The translations under genes and the position numbers were made by a program. Of a DNA stretch of 64,000 nt, positions 26,461 through 35,257 are shown piece by piece (position 1 is the stretch's first letter; the number at the start of each line of letters is the position of its first letter). Under the pieces are notes generated by a model, which did no database searches, was not told where the DNA came from, and worked only from the letters and a program-made list of their open reading frames with translations. The DNA is from Nostoc sp. TCL26-01 (GTDB taxonomy: Bacteria > Cyanobacteriota > Cyanobacteriia > Cyanobacteriales > Nostocaceae): positions 3,752,001 to 3,816,000 of the forward strand of contig NZ_CP040297.1 in NCBI RefSeq assembly GCF_013393945.1, written 5' to 3'.

Positions 26461-26668
26461 CAATACGGTTCAGTTAAGAAAATAAATGAATTCCTACACA
26501 TAAAACAGATCTATTTTTTGGAGGGGGTTTGGGGGACGCAACCGTCCGAAGTTTTGTGGAAGGAAACCTTCCCCACAAACTTCTCCCAATCGGGGGTTTG
26601 GGGGAGAATCCCCCAAGTCTTGGTTTTTGGGAGATCAATAAGCTGACAACCTTAACTGAACCGTATTG
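26461..26668. mobile_element. 208-bp MITE with perfect inverted ends and target duplication
   Basis: Starts CAATACGGTTCAGTTAAG and ends with its exact complement CTTAACTGAACCGTATTG (18 bp). Flanked by a perfect 10-bp direct repeat, ACATATAAAC, at 26451-26460 and 26669-26678. No ORF. The interior has GGGGGTTTGGGGGA-type inverted pieces. A non-autonomous element moved by a transposase in trans; 10-bp duplications occur in IS4-like and ISAs1-like families. Confidence 0.92.
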
Positions 26669-26682
26669 ACATATAAACTATT

Positions 26683-26709
26683 TAGAGACGTTGTATTGCA
26701 ACATCTCTA
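26683..26709. repeat. 29-bp palindrome family, imperfect copy 2
   Basis: TAGAGACGTTG...CAACATCTCTA, a mismatched version of the palindrome at 20383, followed by CTGTTTC as in the copy at 37776. Confidence 0.7.
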
Positions 26710-26967
26710 CTGTTTCACATTTAAAAGAAATTGGTATAATTACTTGCCTAGAGACTTCCAGAAAATAAAATATTCAATGGGTGACAGCAAATATTATGAT
26801 CATTGGAGTAAAGCCCGTTTGCCTGGTGCAGAGATGGATTGCAGATGAGATGCGATCGCCTGTACTTGATGTTCTAACTCTTGGTAAGTTAAAGTATTTG
26901 TCTGTCTTTCTCCATCTTTCAAAAATTGTTACTTTTTAAAAATTACACTGTATGCAAATATAGTTAT

Positions 26968-29007
26968 ATGAAAAACAATCGTTTAGGATCATTTCTGGGT
27001 GCGATCGCTACGATATTAGCCTCGAAAAAATTTGCTGTAATTTTTATCTCTATTCTCTCACTAATACTCATTTTCTTTTGCCTGAAAACCAACCCCATTA
27101 GACAGGGTGATGGTTATGAATATGCTTTAATTTTGCAGAGTTTTTTCAATCATTTTAGTCCAGATATTCGAGAAGCCGATATCACCAGCCTGATAAAAAT
27201 TGTGGAGAGTCAGCCTAGTTCTTACGATGTAAAAGTGCTGCAAGGAATATTAACAGCTTTAAAAAATGGTGAAAATGAAATTTATTTAGGCATTCTCAAG
27301 TCGAGCCAAGGAGAATATTTTGGTTATCATTTTTGGCTATATCCATTAATCAATTTACCAGTGAAAGTATTGTTGGCTGTGTTGCGCTTAAATGAACTCA
27401 AAGCGTTTCAATTAACCAACTCTTTATTAATTAGTTTCACACTCATTTATGTCTTGCTATTTTCTCGACAATCTCCTTTTACTAGATGGGCGATCGCCCT
27501 ACTTTATTTAGCCGGGTGTATATTCTTTTATCTCCTATGGCCACATCCAGAAATTTATCTGGCAGCGTCTATTTTAATCTCTGGATGTGCCTTCATTGAT
27601 CAACGGATTTATGTAGCAGCGATCGCCGCCACCTTAGCTACTTTGCAAAATCCATCAGTAGTTTTTCTTTTAGCAGCTATTTGTCTATTTTTTGTCGCTA
27701 AAAACTTCACATTGGCTTCCCTAAAAAATCCTCTAATCTTCGTCAAAAAATATATATGGATAGCTTTGATTGCTGCTATTTCTTTTTTACCTTATATTTT
27801 TTATTATTATCATTATCAAGTTCCCAATTTAATCGCTCAACGAGGGTTTGTTGATCCTCGTCTGATTAGTTTAGCAAGATTTAACTCTACACTATTTGAC
27901 TTAAATCAAGGGCTAATCGTCGGTTTTCCCGGTATCATGGTTGGTGTTTTGACACTGCTGATATATCGCTTAATTCGCGTGATATTTCAGCATCAGCGTC
28001 CCATATTTAATCAGGCTGACATATTATTAGTAGCATTTTTCCTGATGCTCCAGCCCACCTTAAGCCAAACAAACTGGAATCATGGACAAGAAGTATTCAG
28101 CCGCTACGCTTTTTGGGCAACAATGGCTTTGATTATCTGGTTAGCGGCAAATATGTCAGAACTGAAAGGCTTACTCAAATACTCCTTTCTACCTATAATC
28201 TTAGTCTTACAGATTTTTCCCAATTATCTATTTTTTAAACATCCTGGAGATGGACATTATTTAAAAATGAAATCTTCTGCCGCTTGGGTACTAGCGAATT
28301 TTCCTAGTTGGTATAATCCAGAGCCAGAAATATTTGCTGAACGTGTTCGAGAATATGAGCAATTTGGAGAAACAATTGCTCCTACCCCTACAGATTCTCC
28401 CTTCATTTTCTTAGATAAACAAGGCTATATTAGAAAAATTCTGGTTTATCGAGATTTCGCACTCCAAACACAAGCACGCCTTTGTGGAAACCAAGGAAAA
28501 CTCACCAGTCTAGACTCACAATATTCTCCAGAAAAACTCTTGTCAGACATGACATTTAATCGCCAAGGATGGGGATATATTAATGGTAGTTTCCGATGTG
28601 CTATTCCCTTCAGGATTAATTTTGCCCAAGGGGGTAACTCGCGCAACTTCACCCGTAAAGGTTGGGGAAAAATTGCCGTCGATGGTAGCTTGATGAGATA
28701 TCCAGAAGCTACATTGATTTTGCCTATTGATACTCGGCAATCAGGTAATATTAAGCTAGTCGTAGAAATAATTAACCTAGCAGAAAATCATAACTTACCA
28801 GTCAATTTACAGCTAATCATCAATAATCGTGTTATCACAGCATGGAATTTAAAAACTACAAACCAAATTACTGCGTATCAAGCAGAGATTCCTAGAGAAA
28901 TCCTGCGTTCTCAAGCTCCATTATCTGTCAAATTGCAAGCAAGTACATCTCCAAAATCTGCTGAATCTTTCAAAGTTAAAGTTGTCAGTATGAAAATAGA
29001 TATATAA
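26968..29007 (+). CDS. GT-C-like polytopic membrane protein
   Basis: 679 aa from the ATG at 26968. About ten hydrophobic helices from residue 22 to 430, with an acidic motif (RQGDGYEYALILQSFFNH) in the first long exoplasmic loop, as in polyprenyl-phosphate-sugar-dependent GT-C glycosyltransferases. The last 230 residues are a soluble beta-rich domain. No exact family recognised; a role in envelope glycan assembly is inferred. The helices of the first third carry a HIP1 site (GTGCGATCGCT). Confidence 0.65.
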   Translation: MKNNRLGSFLGAIATILASKKFAVIFISILSLILIFFCLKTNPIRQGDGYEYALILQSFFNHFSPDIREADITSLIKIVESQPSSYDVKVLQGILTALKNGENEIYLGILKSSQGEYFGYHFWLYPLINLPVKVLLAVLRLNELKAFQLTNSLLISFTLIYVLLFSRQSPFTRWAIALLYLAGCIFFYLLWPHPEIYLAASILISGCAFIDQRIYVAAIAATLATLQNPSVVFLLAAICLFFVAKNFTLASLKNPLIFVKKYIWIALIAAISFLPYIFYYYHYQVPNLIAQRGFVDPRLISLARFNSTLFDLNQGLIVGFPGIMVGVLTLLIYRLIRVIFQHQRPIFNQADILLVAFFLMLQPTLSQTNWNHGQEVFSRYAFWATMALIIWLAANMSELKGLLKYSFLPIILVLQIFPNYLFFKHPGDGHYLKMKSSAAWVLANFPSWYNPEPEIFAERVREYEQFGETIAPTPTDSPFIFLDKQGYIRKILVYRDFALQTQARLCGNQGKLTSLDSQYSPEKLLSDMTFNRQGWGYINGSFRCAIPFRINFAQGGNSRNFTRKGWGKIAVDGSLMRYPEATLILPIDTRQSGNIKLVVEIINLAENHNLPVNLQLIINNRVITAWNLKTTNQITAYQAEIPREILRSQAPLSVKLQASTSPKSAESFKVKVVSMKIDI

Positions 29008-29076
29008 AACTCATATTTGATTTCTGAAAATTACGTAGGGTGTGTTGTCGCGCAGCACAACTCACCAAATTCAGAC

Positions 29077-29171
29077 GTAGGTTGGGTTAAGTCCAGCGCA
29101 ACCCAACATGGATCTTAAAAATCCAGTATGGATATTGGTGTTGGGTTTCCCAAAGCCTCAACCCAACCTAC
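29077..29171. repeat. Dispersed inverted repeat with GTAGGTTGGGTT ends
   Basis: 95-bp unit whose ends GTAGGTTGGGTT and AACCCAACCTAC are perfect 12-bp inverted repeats. Lies between the convergent GT-C-like gene and the exoprotein gene. Related units at 3898, 17334 and 55225. Confidence 0.85.
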
Positions 29172-29207
29172 TAATACTAGATATCCAGAGATATTTTTAA
29201 AAACTAA

Positions 29208-31883
29208 TCAGCAACTTTGTTTAGTTTTTGCTTGAGCAACTAAAACAATTTTACCATTGGTATCGACAATCCATCTCTGTGCTTCAACAATCGTTGACGA
29301 TTCTGGTATATTCACCACAGGAATAAACCTCAATTTATCGCCAATTAACGAATTATGGAGATTACCAAAATCACTATGACGATTAGATAAATTAATTCTC
29401 TGATTAATCAAACTTGCTCCCTCTAAAGTTTGAGGAATATTGTTAGTAGTTATGAACAAAGAACTAGGTCTTGGCTGATGATCTGGACTACAAATTTGGA
29501 CTATGCTTGTGTCAACCTTGATGGGATTGACGGGTAAAAAGGCAAATTTCTGCTGAGAGGCGACATCTAGAGAACTAAGATTAACTACATCATTGGCAGG
29601 TAGAGGAACTACTGTCGAATTAGCGTCTATATCTATGGGATTAACACTAGGTAGTATATTGATTAATGGATTGCCTGGAGTGATAGCAATAATGTCATTG
29701 CTTAGTAGACGTTGTGCATTCAACTGAGTAATATCGGTAGTTCCTAAAAGCTGCTCAAGTTCTGCTCGACTACGAACAACAAAACCAAAAATTCTCTTGG
29801 TGTTAATGGTGACTTTACCACCCTGACCATTAAAAGCGTTAGCGCTGATATCGCTATTTTCGTCAGTAGATGAAACAATAAATGGACTGTTAATTTCTAT
29901 ATTGCCACCATTACCACCTAATAAAGCCGTACCTGCTGAAGTAGAAATTTGACTATTACGACGTAGTTGTAAGATTCTTTGGAGGTTCAGCGTGATATTA
30001 CCACCATTAGCTGAGGTAGTTTGAGTGAGTAATTGACCTTGACTATCTAATTTGAGCGATCGCGCGGTAATATCTAGATTACCTATTTCTCCACGACCTT
30101 CACCAATCATCGACAAACGACTGGGAGTATTACGTCCTATACCGATAACTTCTACAGCATCAGTAGCGTTAACAATCAAATCTCCCCCAGAACCAATTCC
30201 AAATGCACCGACTCTTACCTCTCCACCATCCCAAATAGCCAACTGTCTAACATTTAATCTCAAGCTACCTACATTACCAGAACCATAATTATCGGTAGTA
30301 ATTCTCGCTCCATCTTCTACTCGCAGCAGTCCTGTATTAATATTTAAATTGCCGACATTATTGGTAGCTCCTGGTTGGGCTGAGACAAAAATACCACTGC
30401 GAAAAATATCATTAGGCGCTGCTGTTGCTAACTGTGAAGCTCCACTTAACTGGACGCTATCTGAAGCATTGATACTTAAATCACCCCCACTACCCCCATA
30501 CCTAGCAGCAATCGATATCTGTGCGCCTCCTTGAATAGACAACCGCCTAGTTTCCAGAGTCAAATTACCAGTACCACCAGCATCATCTATCGCATCCACA
30601 GCTACTTGAGCAAAAATTCCACTAGGAATATCACCATCCGGCGTTTCGCCTATCAAGTTGATAGTATCTGTTGCTCTCACAAATATATCCCCAGCTTTAC
30701 CCGTACCAAATGTCGAAGCTTCTATCCCTGAACCACCTGTAAGCAAAAGTCTGCTAGTATTAACAGTCACGTTACCACCACGACCTGTAACGTTCACACA
30801 ACGAGGGTTGAAAGCACAAACTTGCGAACCAATAAATGATGTTTCCCTCAGTTCCACAGAATTACCAGCCGTAATCAAAACGTTCCCAGCTGTCCCTTCT
30901 CCTTCCGCAGAACTGGCAATATTTGAACTACCACTTAATCTAATTGATTCACTGGCACTGAGGATTAAATTGTCACCAGCTTTTGAGCCAAAGTTCAGCG
31001 CAAACACCAATGAATCATCACTTACAGTAATATTTCTCCCTTGGATATGGATAGTACCACTACTATCGACAACAGGAAAATCACTAGTATCTACAATTGC
31101 ACCGTTTGCAAGTTCAATATTGCCAAAATTCTCTACACCAGAATATCCAAAAGCATAACCTCTCTCAACAACACTCAGATTGACAAAACCACTCCCAGTC
31201 ACACTCCCCAACTCAATTCTGCCTCCTGGTGCTGCCAAACTACTAGCTTGGAGAGACACATTACCACCAATTAAAGCTAAAGTTTGACCATTTTGAACTG
31301 TCAGCGCCAGAGGTAAAACATTAGCATTTGGTTGCGAAATATCACCAGAATTACTACCAAATTGCAACCCAACAGGTACACTGACTGTTAGTAATGGTGC
31401 ATTATTATTGGCATTGGCTCTAAATTCTGTCCCATCAGCAAACCTCAGACTATTCGCTGTAGTAGCAACAAATGAACCAGCAATATTTAAACTAGCATTT
31501 GCACCAAAAATTATGCCTCTTGGGCTAATAAAAAACAAATTAGCTCTACTACCTGGCCTCACTGTGATTGTGCCATCAATATAAGCAGGTGAACTACCAG
31601 TAATTCTCGTAATAATATTTCTCACCGCTAAATCATGATTGAATAAAGCAGTATTACCTGTAGTATTAGTAGTCAAAACAGAAAAAGAAAATTCTTGGAA
31701 ACTATGAAATAAATTTTCTCCCCTTTGAGTTCCTCCCTCAATTACCTGAATATTCCGCACAGGTCTAACAGTTGAGTTATTAGGTAGCGTATTATCAGGA
31801 ATAATTTCTGCTTTGGTGGACGTGATGTTTAGTAGCCAAAATAAAAGAATACCAATCCCAGCTAAAAACGTAGGCTTGAGCAT
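29208..31883 (-). CDS. Two-partner-secretion exoprotein (filamentous haemagglutinin N-terminal domain)
   Basis: 891 aa. Sec signal peptide at 1-25, then a TPS secretion domain (about 30-160) with RITGSSPAYIDGTI and the NPNG-like turn here as SPRGIIFGA. The rest is a long right-handed beta-helix with repeating GG(N/D)(L/I)xI(N/T) rungs. The C-terminal VQICSP segment is common in cyanobacterial members. Secreted through an outer-membrane TpsB/FhaC-type pore; no tpsB gene is adjacent. Surface adhesion is the usual role of relatives. Confidence 0.88.
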   Translation of the reverse strand: MLKPTFLAGIGILLFWLLNITSTKAEIIPDNTLPNNSTVRPVRNIQVIEGGTQRGENLFHSFQEFSFSVLTTNTTGNTALFNHDLAVRNIITRITGSSPAYIDGTITVRPGSRANLFFISPRGIIFGANASLNIAGSFVATTANSLRFADGTEFRANANNNAPLLTVSVPVGLQFGSNSGDISQPNANVLPLALTVQNGQTLALIGGNVSLQASSLAAPGGRIELGSVTGSGFVNLSVVERGYAFGYSGVENFGNIELANGAIVDTSDFPVVDSSGTIHIQGRNITVSDDSLVFALNFGSKAGDNLILSASESIRLSGSSNIASSAEGEGTAGNVLITAGNSVELRETSFIGSQVCAFNPRCVNVTGRGGNVTVNTSRLLLTGGSGIEASTFGTGKAGDIFVRATDTINLIGETPDGDIPSGIFAQVAVDAIDDAGGTGNLTLETRRLSIQGGAQISIAARYGGSGGDLSINASDSVQLSGASQLATAAPNDIFRSGIFVSAQPGATNNVGNLNINTGLLRVEDGARITTDNYGSGNVGSLRLNVRQLAIWDGGEVRVGAFGIGSGGDLIVNATDAVEVIGIGRNTPSRLSMIGEGRGEIGNLDITARSLKLDSQGQLLTQTTSANGGNITLNLQRILQLRRNSQISTSAGTALLGGNGGNIEINSPFIVSSTDENSDISANAFNGQGGKVTINTKRIFGFVVRSRAELEQLLGTTDITQLNAQRLLSNDIIAITPGNPLINILPSVNPIDIDANSTVVPLPANDVVNLSSLDVASQQKFAFLPVNPIKVDTSIVQICSPDHQPRPSSLFITTNNIPQTLEGASLINQRINLSNRHSDFGNLHNSLIGDKLRFIPVVNIPESSTIVEAQRWIVDTNGKIVLVAQAKTKQSC

Positions 31884-32279
31884 ATTTATTGCACAATAAA
31901 AATAAGAGGAATGCAGATTTGCGACAATTAAAGAGGAAATTATATTGTTGTATTTGTTTTTAAAAAGTAGTTTTTATAGGCTTACAACATTAATAGCTGT
32001 TTTTTCTGGAAAAAATCAGCACTTATTTTAGTAATATTTGTATTTTTTTTAGTATGTATATTCAATAAGCCACTGCTGCACTATCTTGTATATTGCCAGG
32101 AATTTATTTTCTACAGCATTTACGTACCAGCATCATAGATACTTTCAAATACATTATGCCTGTTTGCTGTCTTTTTAAAGATGCCTGAGCGCCATCACCT
32201 ACAATACAGGTATCTCCGATTTTCTGTTCTTTCCAGCGTGTTTTTATGCTAAAAAAAGTCATGTGATTAATTAAAATTA
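31884..32279. other. 396-bp gap upstream of exoprotein gene
   Basis: A/T-rich leader of the exoprotein gene plus a stretch holding one short unassigned ORF (32104-32262, minus). No repeat or RNA gene seen. Confidence 0.5.
32104..32262 (-). CDS. Unrecognised 52-aa ORF, possible gene remnant
   Basis: Begins MTFFSIKTRW and runs through KIGDTCIVGDGAQASLK to a Cys/Lys-rich end. The KIGDTCIVGDGAQASLK stretch has a protein-like rhythm, but length and isolation leave real doubt. It ends 17 bp before the toxin stop on the same strand. Could be a small gene or a fragment of a larger lost one. Confidence 0.3.
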   Translation of the reverse strand: MTFFSIKTRWKEQKIGDTCIVGDGAQASLKRQQTGIMYLKVSMMLVRKCCRK

Positions 32280-32576
32280 TTACTCATCCTCAAACAAAGA
32301 CTCCAAATCTCGATAACCACTCACCACGCGCAAAATTTCCACCCCATCATCAAGAACTTGATAAAGAATTACATATCCATCTAAGGGTAAACCACGCAAT
32401 GAGGGTTTAATATGAGCATAACTACGTCCCATGCTAGGAAAATTTGCTAAATTTTGGCACTTTTTATTAAATTCTCTAAATAATTTTTCTCCTGCTTCCA
32501 GATTTCTTACAAGAAAGTAATCAGCAATTTCGTTTAAATCTCGACTTGCAGATGGTGCGATAATGTAATTACTCAT
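32280..32576 (-). CDS. ParE/RelE-family toxin
   Basis: 98 aa with the RelE/ParE fold pattern: IIAPSASRDLNEIADYFLVRN, MGRSYAHIKPSLRGLPLDGYVILYQVLDDGVEILRVVSGYRDLE. ParE members poison gyrase and RelE members cleave mRNA; which applies is not clear, though the R-GLP-YVILY-V-ILRV pattern favours ParE. Its ATG overlaps the stop of the antitoxin gene by 4 bp. Confidence 0.88.
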   Translation of the reverse strand: MSNYIIAPSASRDLNEIADYFLVRNLEAGEKLFREFNKKCQNLANFPSMGRSYAHIKPSLRGLPLDGYVILYQVLDDGVEILRVVSGYRDLESLFEDE

Positions 32577-32839
32577 TCCTGACTCTCACGCGCTTTTTGG
32601 AATCTGTCGAGTATTTGCATTACTACAGTCTCACCATCTAACCCTTCACCACGTTCGAGTTCTGCAATTGCAACATCAACTTTTTGCCGAGTTTCTTCTA
32701 CCCATTCCTGATACTCCTTATCCTGTTTTTCTAGCAATTTTAATGCTTTACTAATCACTTCCTCAGCATTTGCATATCTACCTGTAGCAAGTTGTGCTTG
32801 GATAAATTGCTCAATTTCTGGCTTAAGTGTGATATTCAT
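32573..32839 (-). CDS. ParD-family antitoxin
   Basis: 88 aa. N-terminal ribbon-helix-helix (MNITLKPEIEQFIQAQLATGRYANAEEVISKALKLL) for operator binding, and a charged C-terminal tail to wrap the toxin. Upstream of and overlapping the ParE-type toxin by ATGA, the usual antitoxin-first order, implying coupled translation and autoregulation. Confidence 0.88.
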   Translation of the reverse strand: MNITLKPEIEQFIQAQLATGRYANAEEVISKALKLLEKQDKEYQEWVEETRQKVDVAIAELERGEGLDGETVVMQILDRFQKARESQE

Positions 32840-32911
32840 AACTATTACCTCAAATAAAAAAATTAATCTCTGCTTTGCGTCTCTGCGCCTCTGCGTGAGA
32901 CAAAAAAATAT

Positions 32912-33154
32912 TTATGCAACCCTGCGACGATACGTTTCTATTTCTGCTGCTATCTCTTCCTCTGTCAAGGGATTATCTGCGTGTGTCGCTTGTATTTCTT
33001 TGAATAACTTTTTTAATTCTGCTGCTAAACTAGCTCTTTGATTATCCTCTGTCAAAATAATCACTTCAACTCTTTGTCCTACTTTAAATGGTAAATCAGA
33101 TAATACTACCTGCTTTGGATCTGTAATGGTGATGTAGGTTTTATAAGCGTTCAT
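32912..33154 (-). CDS. Antitoxin-like small protein without an adjacent toxin
   Basis: 80 aa. An N-terminal beta segment (KTYITITDPKQVVLSDLPFKVGQRVEVIIL) and an acidic C-terminal tail ending LTEEEIAAEIETYRRRVA, a layout common in antitoxins paired with PIN or RelE toxins in cyanobacteria. It lies 72 bp upstream of the ParD/ParE pair with a CTCTGCG repeat between. No cognate toxin of its own is found. Confidence 0.6.
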   Translation of the reverse strand: MNAYKTYITITDPKQVVLSDLPFKVGQRVEVIILTEDNQRASLAAELKKLFKEIQATHADNPLTEEEIAAEIETYRRRVA

Positions 33155-33210
33155 AATTTATCCTGTTCTCAACTTTTGTCTAACTTTGTTCTAACAATTT
33201 CGCCACATTC

Positions 33211-33708
33211 TCAGCAATTTTCTCCTGACTGTTCACAAGCGCCGACACTTACCCAACTACTAGAACCATCTTCCCAATGTTCTTTTTTCCAAATAGGAGC
33301 ATTATGTTTGAGGGTATCGATAGCATAGCGACAAGCTGCAAACGCCTCACTACGATGAGGACAACCAACTGCTACTAAAACGCTAATTTCTCCAACTTGT
33401 AAATGTCCAAGACGATGATGAATTACCACCCGATTTACATCCGGCCAAGTAGAGCGAATATCAGCAGCAATTTGATAAAATACACGCAATGCCATTGGTT
33501 CGTAAGCTTGATATTCCAGAGAAACTACAGGTTTACCATCAGTTTGATTCCGAACCATACCACTCATGACTACCACCGCACCGTTAGCTGAGTCATTAGC
33601 TTTGGCATAGATTTCTTCTAGAGATAGAGGCGCAAAAGTAATAGCAAAACTGTCTTCAACTTTTGGCTTAATCACAGTATTAAGTGTAGATGGCAAGATT
33701 GATTTCAT
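33211..33708 (-). CDS. moaE: Molybdopterin synthase catalytic subunit
   Basis: Converts precursor Z (cPMP) to molybdopterin using sulfur from MoaD thiocarboxylate. 165 aa from the ATG at 33708. Family signatures: SGMVRNQTDGKPVVSLEYQAY, VNRVVIHHRLGHLQVGEISV, CPHRSEAFAACRYAIDTLK and PIWKKEHWEDG with the catalytic lysines. moaD is not in this window. MoCo is needed for nitrate reductase. Confidence 0.95.
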   Translation of the reverse strand: MKSILPSTLNTVIKPKVEDSFAITFAPLSLEEIYAKANDSANGAVVVMSGMVRNQTDGKPVVSLEYQAYEPMALRVFYQIAADIRSTWPDVNRVVIHHRLGHLQVGEISVLVAVGCPHRSEAFAACRYAIDTLKHNAPIWKKEHWEDGSSSWVSVGACEQSGENC

Positions 33709-33737
33709 AATTATAAACATCCCCTTTGATTACTAAT

Positions 33738-33880
33738 AGGACTTACGCACTCAACCAATAAACCCTTCTGAGGGTAGTCAATAGTCAATGGTCAATAGTC
33801 AATAGTCAAAATCAAGTTTTTTTGGACTGTTGACTATTAATAAAAAAGCCAGAAAATTTGGTGACACTGCGTAAGTCATA
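33738..33880. mobile_element. MITE-like element with GACTTACGCA ends
   Basis: TAGGACTTACGCA at the left and TGCGTAAGTCATA at the right form a 13-bp inverted repeat with one mismatch, about 143 bp apart. A run of CAATAGT-type heptamers (33777-33809) lies inside. No ORF. Confidence 0.65.
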
Positions 33881-34036
33881 ACTAAAATGATTTGTATAGG
33901 TAAGTAATAGGCAACAAGCTAGCAAGTTCTTCCATATGTACTGACTTTTTATCTGCAAGCACAAGCTACGCTAACAAAAATAAAATATGAGTGCGATATG
34001 ATTTTGTAATTATAACTAATGACCAATGACTAATAA

Positions 34037-35257
34037 CTAAATTTCCTCCAACACTGCTAACACTGACTTTGGTAATAATTTATCTTTAAACCAAATAATT
34101 TTGGCTGGTACATTATCTAATTTAACTCCAGCTTTTTCTAAATTTAATCTTTCAGAAATCGCTAAAATCAAATTATCACACCCAGAACGACGGACTTGGG
34201 AAAACTTTTTTTGTAAATATTCTGGTCGCCAATAACCGACAATTTCTAATAAAAAATCACGTCCATCAGGATGGACTAACCGGAAATCGGGAATCATCAC
34301 ACTACCAGGAATGGGAATTAAGTCTACTTCTCGTTCTAATACCCACTCAGTTTTTAATCCATCCCATTTATCAGCAAAGGATGCTTCTAACATACTATCG
34401 TAGGGCTTACCTTTGGAATAATGAGATACTAAACCACATTCAGAATTGAGTGTAAATCTGCCGGTTTTCCAGGTATCTGTATAGACATCACGAATTTGTA
34501 GTGTAGCCGCTAGACTCCATTTTGTGACATGAAGTAAGGCGGGAATCATTTTAGCGATCGCTAAACCATAGCGTGTACTAGAATTAAATAAACTGGTAGG
34601 CCCATCAATGGTAATGGTAAACCCGTGGTCAGCATCACCTTCGATATAAGCCATTAATTGAAATAGCTTCAGATAGCGAAATAATAGTTTATATTCTCCG
34701 GGGACATTCCGATGAGCATTTAATATAAGCTTACTGGCTTTATAGAATATTCCCTGTACCTGAGATAAGTTATAGCGATTTAAGATATCGACTGGTGTGG
34801 GTACATCGAAATTAGTCAAAATTTTATTTTCTGACAAATCAGCATACAGTCCATCCCGAACTTGTTCTAGTAAAACCTCTCGTTCTAATTCTTGAGTTAA
34901 TTCAGCTGCAATTTTACTCAAGGTAGCTGGGGTAGATTCCCGACTAACAACTGATTTTGCTGATAGAGAAAACACTCGTTCTCTTAACATTGGTGGTTCT
35001 AGGGGACTCACCACTTCAAAGGTGCAAAAATTGCTTTTAATAATATAAGCTAACCCCCGTTTAACTCGATAATCTGTAGCGTCTCCTTCTAAATCTAAAA
35101 GTTGACTTTCTAGCATTCCTTGTGTCTTACCCAAAGCGGCTTGAAAACAGACAATTAACTCATTAGCTAATTCTATAGTTTTATGATCAATTTTCAGTCT
35201 CTTGGGAATGATTTCTTCGCCGTTTTGCCGATGGCTTAGGAGTTCTGTTGGTAGCAT
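34037..35257 (-). CDS. DUF790 nuclease, Bax1-like partner of XPB helicase
   Basis: 406 aa, DUF790 family (archaeal Bax1, the XPB-binding nuclease). Typical start MLPTELLSHRQNGEEIIPKRL, middle YNLSQVQGIFYKASKLIL (about 162-179) and nuclease core MIPDFRL (D324) ... FLLEIVGYWRPEYLQKK (E338, Lys 350/351). Its first 71 bp overlap the end of the helicase gene. Together they are expected to unwind and incise damaged or branched DNA, as the archaeal pair does; function in cyanobacteria is not established to my knowledge. Confidence 0.9.
   Translation of the reverse strand: MLPTELLSHRQNGEEIIPKRLKIDHKTIELANELIVCFQAALGKTQGMLESQLLDLEGDATDYRVKRGLAYIIKSNFCTFEVVSPLEPPMLRERVFSLSAKSVVSRESTPATLSKIAAELTQELEREVLLEQVRDGLYADLSENKILTNFDVPTPVDILNRYNLSQVQGIFYKASKLILNAHRNVPGEYKLLFRYLKLFQLMAYIEGDADHGFTITIDGPTSLFNSSTRYGLAIAKMIPALLHVTKWSLAATLQIRDVYTDTWKTGRFTLNSECGLVSHYSKGKPYDSMLEASFADKWDGLKTEWVLEREVDLIPIPGSVMIPDFRLVHPDGRDFLLEIVGYWRPEYLQKKFSQVRRSGCDNLILAISERLNLEKAGVKLDNVPAKIIWFKDKLLPKSVLAVLEEI

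Noticed and set aside
26461..26668. CRISPR-like array because of clustered repeats in 26.3-26.7 kb
   Set aside because: Repeats are 7-bp tandems and one MITE; no regularly spaced 25-40-bp repeats with unique spacers.
29208..31274. Plus-strand ORFs opposite the exoprotein gene
   Set aside because: Low-complexity shadows of the repetitive beta-helix coding sequence.
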